Of a stretch of DNA of 64,000 nt, positions 10,409 to 22,157 are shown one piece after another (position 1 is the stretch's first letter; every line of letters begins with the position of its first letter). A model generated the notes under the pieces. That model was given only the letters and a program-made list of their open reading frames with translations. It ran no database searches and had not been told where the DNA came from. Origin of the DNA: Myxocyprinus asiaticus (taxonomy: Eukaryota; Chordata; Actinopteri; Cypriniformes; Catostomidae); contig NC_059374.1 of the NCBI RefSeq assembly GCF_019703515.2, positions 18,024,095-18,088,094 on the forward strand, given 5' to 3'. A program made the position numbers and the translations under genes.

Positions 10409-12650
10409 CAAGTACAACTCAGAAAATTTACAAATCAGGTTTTAATAGTATCTGCAAATCATATTTATTGTGTTGATTGTACATTCTGTACATTGCATGC
10501 CTCCTTTTTAACATTTACCTAATGATTTCAAGAGAAATAGCTTGTTATACATTTTTTATGTTGGTATTTTTCATCATGAATGAATTCAATGCTATACTTC
10601 ATAGTATGTCTTTCTTACAGACAGTTGAAGGTCACTTCATCCAGATGCAATTAGTTTCTCTCCTCTAAATTATTCCTGTTCAACGCTATAGTAATGTAAA
10701 CCTTCAGTTTTCCCTGTACTGGCTCTAAATCCCAGTCTCGGGCTGTTCTGCACACCCACATTAGTACATGCAGCCGATCTCTTGTGTGTTTTTCATTTGC
10801 TGTAACACCATCATGCCTTATCCTGTATTTGTCCAGCATGCGAACATAGTTTAATAAAAAATGATTGCATTTGCATGGGCTTTGAAGAGGGCTGGTGGGC
10901 TCAGACAGCTGAGAGAGCACTGGTGTGAGAACGCTATCTGTTGTGTAGCTGACAAGCAGGCATTTGAAGAATCTGCTTCTGAGGGGAGCAGCTGGGGTGG
11001 CCAGATCTCCAGGAAGGAGGTGCCTCACTCTCTAAGGGCACCTGTCTCAGTGAAAGGCTCTCTTGTAGAGCCCAACAGGTGTTGGCAGAGTGCTTAAGCT
11101 CTTCGGTTAAAGCGCACGCTCATTCAATGTTATTGGCTGTCAATTCCGGAGGCCAGCCGGAATTGAAGGTCACAGCCATTGGTTCCTTTCCGTAAAAGAG
11201 GCCCTGTGATCGCTACCTTCCTGCCTGCCCTGTGTAGATCCGCTCTTTATGACGGCTCAAAGATGCCCTTTCAGATCCAGCATGGCAAGTTACCCTCATC
11301 AAGCTCCCCAGGCTTATTCTCAAATGTGTCACCACAACACAATCTGAGACTCCCACATCCTGACCGATCCCAGGAAGTGACACTGATCCCATGAAAGAGA
11401 AAACAGAAAGAGACTTCCACAAGTTCAAGGCCAGGCACGCTGATGGTTTCTTCTGTGAGAGATGAGAAAGATGTTAAAGAGTTTCCTGTCTGAACTTATT
11501 AAACTTTTGGTGAATTTGTTGTTCTCTAAGCTATCCATTTTTTTACCTCTTGATATATAGAGTGTAAAATCTAAAATTGTACAATCTTGATGCATAAAGA
11601 AAACCCTAAATATAATTTATAGGGAAAGAGAGCCAAGGCTGTTGCTCAGTAGTAGAGTTGCAGGCTGTGTGGGAGAGCAAATGAGAGGATTGTGTTTCAC
11701 TAATGTTATCTTCTCTGTGTGAGGGTACTCTGCTGTGGGTTGATGGTGCACGCTGGAGTTCTTATTAGCTACATGTGTGCACATCCAACATCCTAACAGA
11801 CATGCTTCTCCCTTATACACACACACACCTCTCTCTCTGGCATAAAGAGCCTCACCTTCACCCCGTTACCATGGTCACTGAAGTTCCGGGCATAGGCATG
11901 AGTGAGGAATGCACATGCAGAATCCCTGATGAAGTGCTGATGAGTCTCCCACTCTGCTTTTCTCTAACTCTCTTTCTCTAATCAATTAAGTAAAACACAA
12001 ATTGCCTTACAATTACATAATCCTCCTATGTCAGGAGATACCGGGTATCTTACATTTTTGTAGTCATGGAACTCTGAGACAGGCGGAGAAGACTTAGGAG
12101 GTGTGCTCGCAGGATGGTGGAGGTGAGTCACAGCATATTAGGTGCGTAGTCGCATTCAGCACACGGTGACTCAGACAAACATCTACACAACAACCGATAA
12201 TGAGGGTAGAATCTTTTACTTTCACAAAGTGCTGCACCAACTTTCCAACTACTTCTACGGAGCTGACTCAATGGCATAATAAACTTTTACAGGACTCAAC
12301 AGTAATGCTTTTTTTCCAGTAAGGATAGTTCAGATTCGTACGTGCCTTACCTACATTGTCTCTGGCCCATCTCAGAAATGATACAATTTATTTTTAGAAT
12401 CATACTTTTATGTGTTAAAAATATATATATATGATATTTGTCATTAAATGTTTACATTTTATGTATTTAATAATTTTTTTTATTATAAATATAATTATAT
12501 ATGTGGTATTTATTTTTCTGTATGATATTGTAAATATCCATCTGAATCAAAATATTCAAAATGCATGGGTTTTATTGTTGTAGTCTACTGATTGGTTAAC
12601 ATTGTGCAAAAAATAAATGAATAAAACAACTAAATTAAATAAAAAATTAA
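10409..12650. other. No gene or clear repeat seen
   Basis: Nothing with protein similarity was recognised. Overlapping frames on both strands at about 10651-11097 have no familiar motif. A short inverted repeat, aattccggaggccagccggaatt, occupies about 11141-11163. A (CA)n-like tract lies at about 11816-11828. From about 12410 the sequence becomes AT-rich and leads into the minisatellite. Confidence 0.4.
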
Positions 12651-13846
12651 AACAATTATTAAACATATCGATTCTGCATTTTGGTTATCAGACACGTAAA
12701 AAATATATCGGCATCTGTTGTAAAAAATCAATTTTGGTTAAATGACTGGTTGAAAAGTCATTCTTGCAATTTCAACAGCAAATCAAACAATTATTAAACT
12801 TATCAGTTCAGAATATCGGTAATCGGACACTTAAAATAATCAGTATTGGTGTCTGTTGTAAAAATCAACATTGGTTGATTTTCTAAAAAGTAATTCTCAC
12901 AATTTCGACAAAACATCAAACAATTAGTAAACTTATCGGTTCTGCAAATCGGTTATTGGACACTTAAACATAAAATTGTCGGTATCTGTTGTAAAAAATC
13001 AGTATAGGTTTATATCTGAACAAGTAATTCTCACAATTTTGATTAAGCAACAAACAATTTTTAAACATGTTGGTTCTGCATATCGGTTATCGTACACTTA
13101 ATCATAAAGTAATCAGTATCTGTTGTAAAAACTATATCGGTCGATCTCTAAACAAGTCTTTTTAGCAATTTCGACAAAACATCAAATGATTATTAAAACG
13201 ATCGGTTCTGCATACACTACCGGTCAAAAGTTTTGAAACACTTGACTGAAATGTTTCTCATGATCTTAAAAATCTTTTGATCTGAAGGCGTATGCTTAAA
13301 TGTTTGAAATTAGTTTTGTAGACAAAAATATAATTGTGCCACCATATTAATTTATTTCATTACAAAACTAAAATTTAAAAAAAATAAAAAAGTTTTTGAA
13401 ATTGATGACTTGGACCAAATAATAAAGAAAAGCAGCCAATAAGTGCCCAACATAGATTGGAACTCCTTCAATACTGTTTAAAAAGCATCCCAGGGTGATA
13501 CCTCAAGAAGTTGGTTGAGAAAATGCCAAGAGTACATGTCTGCAAATTCTAGGCAAAGGGTGACTACTTTGAAGATGCTAAAATGTAACACAGTTTTGAT
13601 TTATTTTGGATTCCGTTTAGTCACAACATAATTCCCATAGTTCCATTTATGTTATTCCCTAGTTTTGATGACTTTACTATTATTCTAAAATGTGAAAAAA
13701 AAAAATTATAATAAAGAATGAGTGTGTTTCAAAACTTTTGACTGGTAGTGTAAGTTATTAGACACTTAAACATTAATATAATTGGCATCATATCTGTTGT
13801 AAAAAATCAATCAGTCATTCTCTGAAGTTATTCTTGCGATTTTGAC
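12651..13846 (+). repeat. ~133-bp minisatellite, five units, split by a Tc1 MITE
   Basis: Units begin near 12651, 12786, 12919, 13053 and 13185 with the word aacaattattaaac, giving periods of 135, 133, 134 and 132 bp. Each unit holds atcggttctgcatatcggtt, gacactta, tctgttgtaaaaaatca and attctcacaatttcgac. The fifth unit stops at 13212, where a TA-flanked Tc1 MITE intervenes, and continues from 13753 to 13846, where a hAT element begins. Confidence 0.88.
13215..13750 (+). mobile_element. 536-bp Tc1-derived MITE in the minisatellite
   Basis: The ends cactaccggtcaaaagtttt and aaaacttttgactggtagtg are inverted repeats, with TA on each side (13213-13214 and 13751-13752). The inner part (ccttcaatactgtttaaaaa through gacttcg-like gtgactactttgaagatgc) corresponds to the C-terminal end of a Tc1 transposase gene and its 3' flank, so the element arose by deletion of most of the gene. 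A close copy lies at 59174-59711 and a degraded reverse copy at 48985-49165. Confidence 0.92.
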
Positions 13847-13853
13847 ATCTCAT

Positions 13854-15193
13854 TAGGGATGTCAAAAGTACCGGTACTTCGGTACCAAGTCGATACTAAT
13901 ATAAAAAAGATATAATGATGCCATTGTTTCTCCAGTAACAGAAGTACTGAGCACCGACTCAATTAGATCCCCGTGTTGTCTGACTAACACACGACTGCTT
14001 TCAAATGCTCACACGCTTATTTGAGCACATGCTCTGTTATTCCTTTTACACCGAAATGGACAATTTCTCAAATTAAAATCATGATATGTCCTAGTGTGAT
14101 TATTAAACCACAAAAGGATGTGATTTAATTAAATAAATATACAGTCTGCATGTGCTGCGAGCTTCAAAGTGAATGTTTGAAGCCGCTCTTACGCTAAAAA
14201 CAGCCCATTTTATGAGCATCGTGCACTCTGCTTGTTGTAGTAGGTGACAGAAGAGATTGCCCCTTTACTGTGAAGTGTGCAGCACCTTCAGAATATATAT
14301 ATATATAATTTTTTTTTTTATTTTTTTTTTTTTATTATTAAATCTCAGCATTTTGCACTTTAATAATCCACTGGGCCATAGTACCAATGTATTATCCAGA
14401 ATGAAACTACCATAAATAAAATACAAACAACAGAAAAGCCTTCACATAATAATAAATGCTTGATTAAAAATAAAAGCTAGACACATGAAATTTAAGAAAT
14501 CTTGACAGAAATATATTACTACTGTTTGGTATAGTGTTATATTTACTGTAATAATGATAATTATGTTTAAGCAGTATCACTCAATCAAGAGTGCCGTATG
14601 TACTATGTAGGAGCTTGTATCAGTGTTTTCATTTATAATGTGATGCTCTGTTGTGCAGGAATTTATTTGACAAATATAAGTTAACCAATGTTGTGTTTAA
14701 CATTATGCTGTGAGGATGTTTACTAAAGCACTTCATTTAATTAAAAAAATACAATGATATGTTGAAAAGTAATCCTTCTATTTACATTTGATTAAAGTTT
14801 ATGAATTTATTTGATTAGGCACTATTTTAATGATGAAATTGAATTAAACTTTAAACATGAATCGGAAAACAGAATTTTTTAGTTTTTTTGGGGGTCATGG
14901 GATTAAGCAACGAATAAAACTAATTTCACTGGGTACTACTTAAAAAAAATAAAATAAAAAATAATAATCTTGCAGCAATGTTTACTTAATTAAAATAACA
15001 CCAAGGAAACATGCAATTTTATAATTTTATTATTTAAATTGATAAATTTAACTTTGTTTAATAGGCTAAAGAAGTGTGTTAAATAGCATATTTCCTATTT
15101 TTTTGTGGTATCGATATTGGTATTGAGAACCATGGAATTTTACTGGTGTTGGTGTTACCGACTGCTGAAAATTTGGTATCGTGACAACCTTTA
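13854..15193. mobile_element. 1340-bp non-autonomous hAT element
   Basis: Left end tagggatgtcaaaagtaccg; right end ggtatcgtgacaaccttta, whose complement taaaggttgtcacgatacc resembles the left end. The flanks atctcat (13847-13853) and atctcat (15194-15200) are identical over 7 bp. Internal sequence is very AT-rich (long T-runs at about 14308-14333) and shows no transposase. Confidence 0.8.
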
Positions 15194-15354
15194 ATCTCAT
15201 GTATGTTAACCAGATAAATAACTTAACCTGACATATTTAAATCCGATCATTAGAACAACAATGTTCGATACATCACAAAAAAACAAAACACAATTTTTAT
15301 TTTTTTTTTGCTTTTAATAAAACACACATACGGTCAAGAAGTGCAAGAAGTAGT

Positions 15355-15450
15355 AAATAACGCAGAACTGGCCCATATAGAACAAGTGACAGTTCCGTCA
15401 ACTGGGCCAAAACACTGACCATGTGGCCATCATTACTGTTGAGCCATGCT
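15355..15450 (+). repeat. Fragment of the ctggccca hAT family
   Basis: The words gaactggcccatatagaaca, agtgacagttcc and caactgggccaaa match the right part of the hAT element that ends at 32274 (there gactggcccaattgggcaag and caactggcccaaa). Only this section is present. Confidence 0.55.
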
Positions 15451-17519
15451 TTTATGTGCCACATTGCTATCCAAATTTTCAGCACTGTAAACCGCATTTA
15501 GGTATTCTCACCCACTGTTTTTGAATGTTTTTAGTCACATGAGGAAACAGACATTATAATTAGATGGCGGAGCTGTGCAATAAGGGTGTGGTTGACTTTT
15601 TCCCTGGAGTGTCTATGGAATAGAGCAAAATCAAGCCTCCCACACAACACACAAACTAGTTTATTCTTCCGGTACCTGCTACTGTACAGCGACTCTTGCA
15701 GCATCACACAATGACGAGCTTTGTAGGTCTCGCATGTTAATGTTAAGCTGCGGATCAAGCCTTGCCTGTGCTAGCTAACATAGTTAACACTGTCAGCCTG
15801 AAGTCAACTAATCGCTCACCACCATGATTTATTTAATGTGTCTGTAGGAAAGGTGTGAAGGTGTGAAGCCCGTTGGCTCTGCACTGAAAAGTCACTGTGG
15901 CTCAAATATAGGCTGTGATATTCTGTCAGACTCACATTAAAAGACACACACACAGAATACAAATGTCGGGTTTGCGGTGGTTTGAGGGTGGAATGATGTC
16001 ACGACTAGTCGAATTCAACATGGCTAATGGGCTCGATTAGTCGACTATTAAAAATCAGTAGTCATGCAACCCCTAGCCTTCACTAGTGCTGGATATGCAT
16101 GAAGTTAATTTAGAGTTAATTCAAGCCATCTTTAGTGACACTCAATAACATTGGACCCACTAAGAGGCTTTTGTGTTGATGCTTCCAATGCATTCACTCA
16201 CTGGATGACAAGTAGGTCATATCTCTATGAATGAGAAAAATAGGTACAACTATGAAGAACTGATGACAAGCTAAAAATGTTGGCTGACAAAATAGATATC
16301 AGTATAGATGGATAAATATTTGCTTGAGCTTTCTCTTTTAATTTCTACTGCTAAGCTCATGTAATGTAGGAAGGGATGTCTATTTTCAGGGATAACGAAA
16401 AATTAAAAAGGGCACCTGTCCAGCTCTGAAGAATTGTGGCTATTGCAAGCAAATGAAAGACCTCTCAGCCTGATAAGTATTTGTTGGCAGGGATTATCTG
16501 TTCATTCCACCTGCTGTCATGGTAGAATGACCATGAAATGAAGCACATGACATTCAGGAAGGGTAATCCATCCATCCTCAGTCACCAACAATCAGGATAA
16601 GCTCACCGCTAATTTCTGTCTGTCAAGTCTTGAGGTTGTGGCGCCAGTTTTGTCTCTAAAAATTTGTGAGGTGATGATAATAGAACGGAAACTGCGTCGG
16701 ATCGTATTACCTGTAATTACGGTACTAACACAAGTGCTGTTTCACTGAGAACTTGTAGAGTAGTGTAGTGTAGAGAGAGTGTGCTAAAAGGAATCGACCA
16801 GGAACAAACAATCATATCATTTGATGTGCACCCTCTCTTTATAAGATCATATCTCCAATTTGTATTAGCCTTATTAATCTTTTAGGCCTAACAAAAAAGT
16901 TAAGAACGTTAGAACTGCCCACAAGCTTTATATCTTACATCCAAAGTTTTGAATGTGCTAGAAGGCTCTCAAACTGTTGCGAGATTATCCAAGAACCATT
17001 ATCAGCTTGTTCCTAGATCTTCTCATTTTAATGAATTATGTATTCATCTTAGAATGTGCTTTGATAGCTTACTCTTTTGCAAGCCAGGCCCGTAGTCATC
17101 TTAACACATAAACTGTTTTGAACATCTCGCCTACCCAACTGAGAGGGCAAGAAGGCCTCACAGCTAAAAGATAAGCTAAAAATCCGCTAATCTTAAAGTC
17201 TTTTATACTTCACTTCTAATTTCCACATCACTGAACTCGCAATCCATTCAAACTGTTTAGAGGCTTTTAAAATCAGACCATCTTTGTCTTTGTCATCTGT
17301 ATTTTGTCAGTCTGAAACACCCTCAAGGGTGACGTGTGTGGGCACATTTTGTGATGTCAAAATGTGCCCTAAATGTTCATTTTCGTAAATCAAATGCATG
17401 GTACATTAGCATACCATTTAGTTTGTCATCAGGCTTTGTTTTCTAATAGAGTGAAAGCTACGCGGACACCGAAAGTATATTTTGGCCTTTAGTCGGAGCA
17501 GACTTTTTTTACAGCATGA
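15451..17519. other. No gene seen; one hAT end fragment
   Basis: At about 15995-16076 the sequence ctagtcgaattcaacatggc to agtagtcatgcaacccctag looks like the right end of a hAT element of the type ending in ggggttgcatgactact; the left end was not found. Otherwise no exon, tRNA or repeat was recognised. Confidence 0.4.
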
Positions 17520-18345
17520 TCACAAGTGAAGTCACCATGTTGCTATCGAAAGTTCCAGTACCCTGACGTCAGCCCCATTCTGCTGATTTACTGACAAGCG
17601 GCATCTCCCAACAGATGTTTTCTCATCAGTTCAAATGCGTTTACATTTTCATGTGGTGTGACCAGTGTTGGGTGTAATCCAATTATAAAGTTATTAGTTT
17701 ATGTAATATAATTACTTTTAGTCAAAAAAGTAGTGTAATGCATTAAAATTTAAATTCTTATAATCAGATTACTGACTTTCAATTAATTTAATTACTTTTA
17801 AGTACATTATAGGGTAATACTTATTTGAAATATATTATTTATGTAGAATACATGAATTATGGCCCCATAATAAGTCATTGTGAAGGAGAAATGTGAGGTG
17901 CTGAGTGTATGACTTGTGTGTAACAATGAACAAGAAAGACATTTATTTTGAATTTGTTGAGTGGAAAAGTGTTTTAGAAAGTAACTTAAAAGTAAAGTAA
18001 TTAGTAAAGTAATATGATTACAATTTTAGATAAATGATTAGTAATTTGTAGTGGATTACTATTTTTAAGTAACTAACCCAACACGCGACTGATGCGGAAC
18101 CGGGATCTCGTCCCATGTCGAAACCAGGAAGTAATTGCGAATTCCTCTTTAGTGTTTTACATAATTTACAGCTAAAAACAACTCTCTTTTGGCATCCCTT
18201 GCTTGACATTTCATACTGGAGACCTTGCATTCAAAAACACTTCCCGCTTCGACCACTGGGGGCAGTACTTCTAATTTCACTAAACACAGACAGTTTAGCT
18301 CAAGACATGTCAACCTACTGTTTCCGAATTTACAGTGAGATTAGT
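17520..18345 (+). repeat. Dispersed repeat S, copy A (split by a hAT MITE)
   Basis: This copy shares with three others (26860-27415, 51370-51965 minus, 53060-53605) the ordered words catgttgctatcgaaagttccagtaccc, cattctgctgatttactga, agatgtttt..catcagttcaa, accaggaagtaattgcg, ttccgcttcgaccactggggg and ccgaatttacagtgagat. It is interrupted at 17663-18084 by a hAT MITE, and the middle of the unit (the aggtttagggtt part) is missing. The family has a tRNA-like B-box word in some copies, so a SINE origin is possible. Confidence 0.75.
17663..18084. mobile_element. cagtgttggg hAT MITE, about 420 bp
   Basis: It begins cagtgttgggtgtaatcc and ends gtaactaacccaacac; the two ends are inverted repeats of a well-known vertebrate hAT terminus. 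Internally it is a run of taattacttttaagta-like words and their complements, as usual in this type. It splits repeat S copy A. Flanks share gcgac/gtgac, but a clean 8-bp duplication is not preserved. Confidence 0.8.
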
Positions 18346-18359
18346 CTAATTTCTAATTT

Positions 18360-18480
18360 GAAGGTATCAGAGAGCGTTTTTAAAATCGCCATTCTAGTGT
18401 TGACGAAAGGTGTAAACGTAGCAAAATCAATGCATTTTCAAACGAAAATGAACAAGTGTGGACATAGCCATAGCCAAGTT
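18360..18480 (+). repeat. Fragment of the gtgtggacat MITE
   Basis: The stretch gcattttcaaacgaaaatga to agtgtggacatagcc matches the right end of the element at about 38985-40012 (ctaacgaaaatgtattggtg, tgtggacatggcc). Only one end is present. A related minus-orientation end is at about 24118-24160. Confidence 0.55.
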
Positions 18481-19905
18481 CTGGCACAAATGTACAAAAT
18501 CACACTAACTACATGCAATATTTCTGTGTTTTATGTTTTTAAGTCAACGACCAGAAATTCACCAAACACCATTTTGTTTGCCGCAAATCTAACACAAGTA
18601 ACCAACAAGTGTGGTGTAAATAGTTTTTGCAGGAGAATATGATTTTCTTTTTACAGAAAACATTGTTTTTAGATGTGGCTAGGACCTTGTTTTAGTTTGT
18701 GTCTAATAAAATATAGCATCTACTTTGACTGAGGTCTTTACACTGCTGAGTCAATACATTAGTGGCTTTAAGTGGTTTCTTGGCAGTGTCTCAGTAGTAT
18801 GTGAAATTACAAAGAGATGCAATAGAGTAAGTGAAAACAGGGGACACCACATCTACATAATACAGGTTTAGGATGTTTCTTATTCTCTGCTCTGTTAATC
18901 TAGGATTATAATAACACACTAGATGAGTCCAATTGGCTGTATTTTAAAGGACCAGAAGCCATGAGTCTTAAGACTCCATCATTTATCCTCAAGAGAACCA
19001 CTGTTTTCTAAACTCTTAAATCTTTGGATTAACAAAAACCTGAGCCATCCATTAGATGTGCTGGTTATCCATCCTCACAGTATCTGGGATTAGTGTGACA
19101 CTTCAATAATGGCTTTAATATCTTCTGTTATTTTTAGCCCCAGAATCTCCTGACCCCCTCAAAATCTTCCTCATGCTGTGTCTTACCCGATCATAATAGT
19201 TAGCACTGAGATGCCGATCAAAGCATATTGCTGCATATGGGCAGCGTCTCTTTTCATAAAGCTGTCAGTGCAAAATAACATGCATATCTGTGGTGTCATT
19301 CACTCACATTCTTCAGGATTCCTATGGCGACGCTGCCTCCCCTCAAAGCATGTGCCTTCTCATGGATGAGTGTACTGCAAACATCTTCCCTTTTTAGAAG
19401 GAGCTAAAATTAGACCTGCTATCTGTAATTAAACGGCAAACTAGGCCTGTCGAAAGAACTTTGTTTGCCATTCATGCCATATTTTTCATGATTGTGCGCA
19501 AGCATGCACGTATGCATGCGTGGATATGTAGGATGCAAACAAGAGAAAGTGACAGTACAATGAGTGGGAGACAGAGAAAGTAGAAGAAAAGGGGGACGAC
19601 ATTCAGAGCGAACATCAAAGCAGAGGCTGTGGCACTTTCACATCTGCATTTGACTACAGCTTTTAGCACCTCTACACAGACCAGTGTCTCCTTCTCACAT
19701 GTGTGCGAAGTCTAATGGAGAAACTCTATTTAAATAAAAGCTGTAGCCACTTAGAACGTTCACATACGAAATCAATCTCTCACCGATCCTCTTTCAAGTC
19801 GGAATCAAAGCTCAGCTAGAACCATTATACTCTCTTGACACTGTGCAGAGGCAGTCAGTTTCCAGTTTTAATCCCAGTTATTTTGAGTCTCATTTACCCC
19901 TGGTT
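18481..19905. other. No gene or clear repeat seen
   Basis: Both strands were read without finding an exon with protein similarity. Base composition is that of the surrounding intron-like DNA. Confidence 0.4.
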
Positions 19906-20372
19906 TTAGCATCCATCTCGGGTGGTCTGATAAAAAATGGACAGCACTAAATACAGGTGTAAACGAAGTCTAAAATGTTTTGTGATCCAGTCTCTCAAAC
20001 CACTTTCAAAGGTCAGGGACGCATATGGCAACAATGCCTTTGTACTTTCAATGCTAATGCGTCCTGATGTGTCACGGACAACATTGAAGGACTTCATCCA
20101 GGCTGAGATGTCTGCCAAATACATGAGAATCACTGTGGGGTCGTTGGGCTAGAAAGACAAGTAGAGCTGTGTGTCATCAACTTAGCAGTGGTAAGAGAAC
20201 CCATGTGCTTGAACGATGAGTCCCAGTGATCTTGTGTGTGTCTAGAAGAGAAGTGGTCTAAGCACTGAGCCCTGAGGTACCCCAGTAAGTAGCTGAAGTG
20301 ACCTTGAAAAAGCTACCTGATAGATAGGATTAGAACCAGCCAAGCACAGTTCCTGTGATGCCCAGAATAGAG
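19906..20372 (-). pseudogene. L2-type LINE reverse transcriptase fragment
   Basis: On the minus strand the sequence from 20372 down reads LGITGTVLGWF, then (about 20286) GVPQGSVLRPLLF and (about 20183) a VDDTQLYLSF box, then DPTVILMYLADISAWMKSF. These are the ordered motifs of the L2-clade non-LTR reverse transcriptase: the GVPQGSVLGPLLF block and the YADDTQLY catalytic box, here with the first tyrosine-alanine changed. At least two stops interrupt the reading. No endonuclease or 3' tail is seen, so this is a dead internal fragment of a LINE. Confidence 0.88.
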
Positions 20373-20403
20373 AGGGTGGACAGGAGGAAAACTATCTTTG
20401 TAT

Positions 20404-20540
20404 AGTAACCAAAAATGAAAATTATGCCACCATTTATTCACACTCATGAGCAGTTTGTACATTCTGCTATAAAGTTCTCCATTTGTGTTCCACGGAAAAA
20501 AGAAAGTCATATGGGTTTGGGACACTATGATGGTAAACAA
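20404..20540. repeat. Partial TTAA-type MITE
   Basis: The words accaaaaatgaaaattatgc, ccatttgtgttccac and gaaagtcatatgggtttggg match the shared ends of the cyprinid TTAA MITEs (complete copies at 42440-43082 and 56619-57162). The terminal bases are lost on both sides. Confidence 0.6.
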
Positions 20541-21056
20541 TGACAGAATTAAATATTTTAATATTCCTCTCGGAGGAAGAGGGATGGGCCTGGCATTAAG
20601 GTTCGGGCAAGTCTAATGAACTGAGCTGGGATGAGATGATGGTAGGGGACGGTAACACGTGTCATCTCCATCAGGACTAATGGCAGCTGCTCGACCCAGA
20701 GCAGATCAGTTAATGAGATGGAATTGATTTTCCCTTGTCTCCCACACAGATCTGTACTTAACCAGTTACATCATAAAAACACTCCCTGAGTGTGCTTTTC
20801 ACTGGAAGCCTCTAATACAGCTACATTCAAATGTTGAAATCGAAGTTAGGATGTCACTAGTGTGGCCTTTTGTAAATTTCTACAGACTTGGTGAGATATC
20901 CAGCTGCAGCCTTATAGCAGCAGCAGTTTCAAGGCAGAAGTCTCAGGGTGGGAGTGAGGGCAGAGCTATGACAAGCTATTTTCAAGTTAGAATTTTATTC
21001 ATTTGCAATATAAAAAACCTTTTACTAAGATACACTCTATACACATTACTATAATA
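20541..21056. other. No gene or clear repeat seen
   Basis: Nothing recognisable was found between the partial MITE and the Tc1 element at 21057. Confidence 0.4.
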
Positions 21057-21614
21057 CACTCATTAAACACTTTATTAGGAACACTATGGTCTTCATAAAG
21101 TGCCCGACATGGTCTTCTGCTGTTGTAGCCCATCCGCCTCAAGGTTCAACGTGTTGTGCATTCTGAGATGCTATTCTGCTCACTATAGTTGTACAGAGTG
21201 GTTATCCGAGTTACCATAACCTTTCTGTCAGCTAGAACCAGTCTGGCCATTCTCCTTTGACCTCTCTCATCAAAAAGGCATTTTTGTCAACAGAACTGCC
21301 ACTCACTGGATGTTTTTTGCTTTTGGCACCATTCTGAGTAAACTCTAGAGACTGTTTTGTGTGAAAATCCCAGGAGATCAGCAGTTACAGAAATACTCAA
21401 ACCAGCCCGTCTGACACCAACAATCATGCCACGGTCGAAATGACTGAGATCACATTTTTTCCCCATTGTGATGGTTGATGTGAACATTAATTGAAGCTCC
21501 TGACACATATCTGCATGATTTTATGCATTGCACTGCTGCTACAAGATTGGCTGATTAGATGATCGCATGAATAAGTAGGTGTACAGGTGTTCCTAATAAA
21601 GGGCTCAGTGGGTG
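21057..21614 (-). mobile_element. 558-bp non-autonomous Tc1 element
   Basis: The ends read cactcattaaacactttatt then aggaacact on the left and gtgttcctaataaagg then gctcagtgggtg on the right, inverted repeats of about 30 bp, flanked by TA at 21055-21056 and 21615-21616. The element keeps the start of a transposase gene on the minus strand but lacks the catalytic region. Confidence 0.9.
21310..21472 (-). pseudogene. Tc1-like transposase N-terminus (HTH domain)
   Basis: Starting at the ATG whose complement is at about 21470, the minus strand encodes MGKKCDLSHFDRGMIVGVRR, then AGLSISVTADLLGFSHKTVS and RVYSEWCQKQKTSS. This is the first helix-turn-helix of the paired-like DNA-binding domain of Tc1 transposases, with the typical LSxxxTADLLGxSxxTVSRVY core. 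The frame ends soon after, with no DDE domain. It is homologous to the two inverted fragments at 32786-33300. Confidence 0.85.
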
Positions 21615-22000
21615 TAGTTTATATTAAATTGTGTAGCCTCATATTATTTGTAAACTTGTTACAGTTTTACCGGCAAACCACTGCACTAAACACTTCGCCA
21701 ATCCGAATGATAAATACGATATCCCCGGAGAATGTTCGACTCATTAAAGCATAACAACAAATATAAGCACCCACAATGCTAACAGAAAACATATCCAAGC
21801 AGTTAGTGAGTAAACTACCTTATCAAACAAACAGATAATGTCTGCCATGTAAACATTTGTCCTCGAATGCTGTAGGTCGGAAACTTACTGCGGTGACGTA
21901 AAACTTTTGCCCAGAGGCTGCAGCCCTAGCCCTTCTATCCTGAAACTGCAGGTGCTGTGGAGTTGGATACAGTACTATTGGACTTGGGCACTACTAATTG

Positions 22001-22157
22001 AATAGTTCACCTAAAAATGAAAAATCTGCCTTAATTTACTTACCCTCATGTTCCAAACTCAATGACACAATGAAAGTGACTGGTGAATGTATCTGTCAGT
22101 CCTTAACATTTTGTTCTACAAAAGAAAGAACCCATTTTTGGGTGAACTATCCCTTTA
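22001..22157. mobile_element. Short TTAA-type MITE, 157 bp
   Basis: Starts aatagttcacctaaaaatga and ends tttttgggtgaactatccct followed by ttaa; the ends are inverted repeats of the cyprinid MITE type present several times in this window. The left TTAA is altered (attg). Confidence 0.82.

Noticed and set aside
10651..11097. Overlapping 125- and 78-codon frames on opposite strands
   Set aside because: No recognisable domain, no repeat match, no splice sites in frame with a neighbour. A conserved non-coding element is possible but cannot be shown from one sequence.
15980..16076. Complete hAT element
   Set aside because: Only a right-end-like sequence (catgcaacccctag) was found; no left partner or target duplication, so it is listed only as a fragment.
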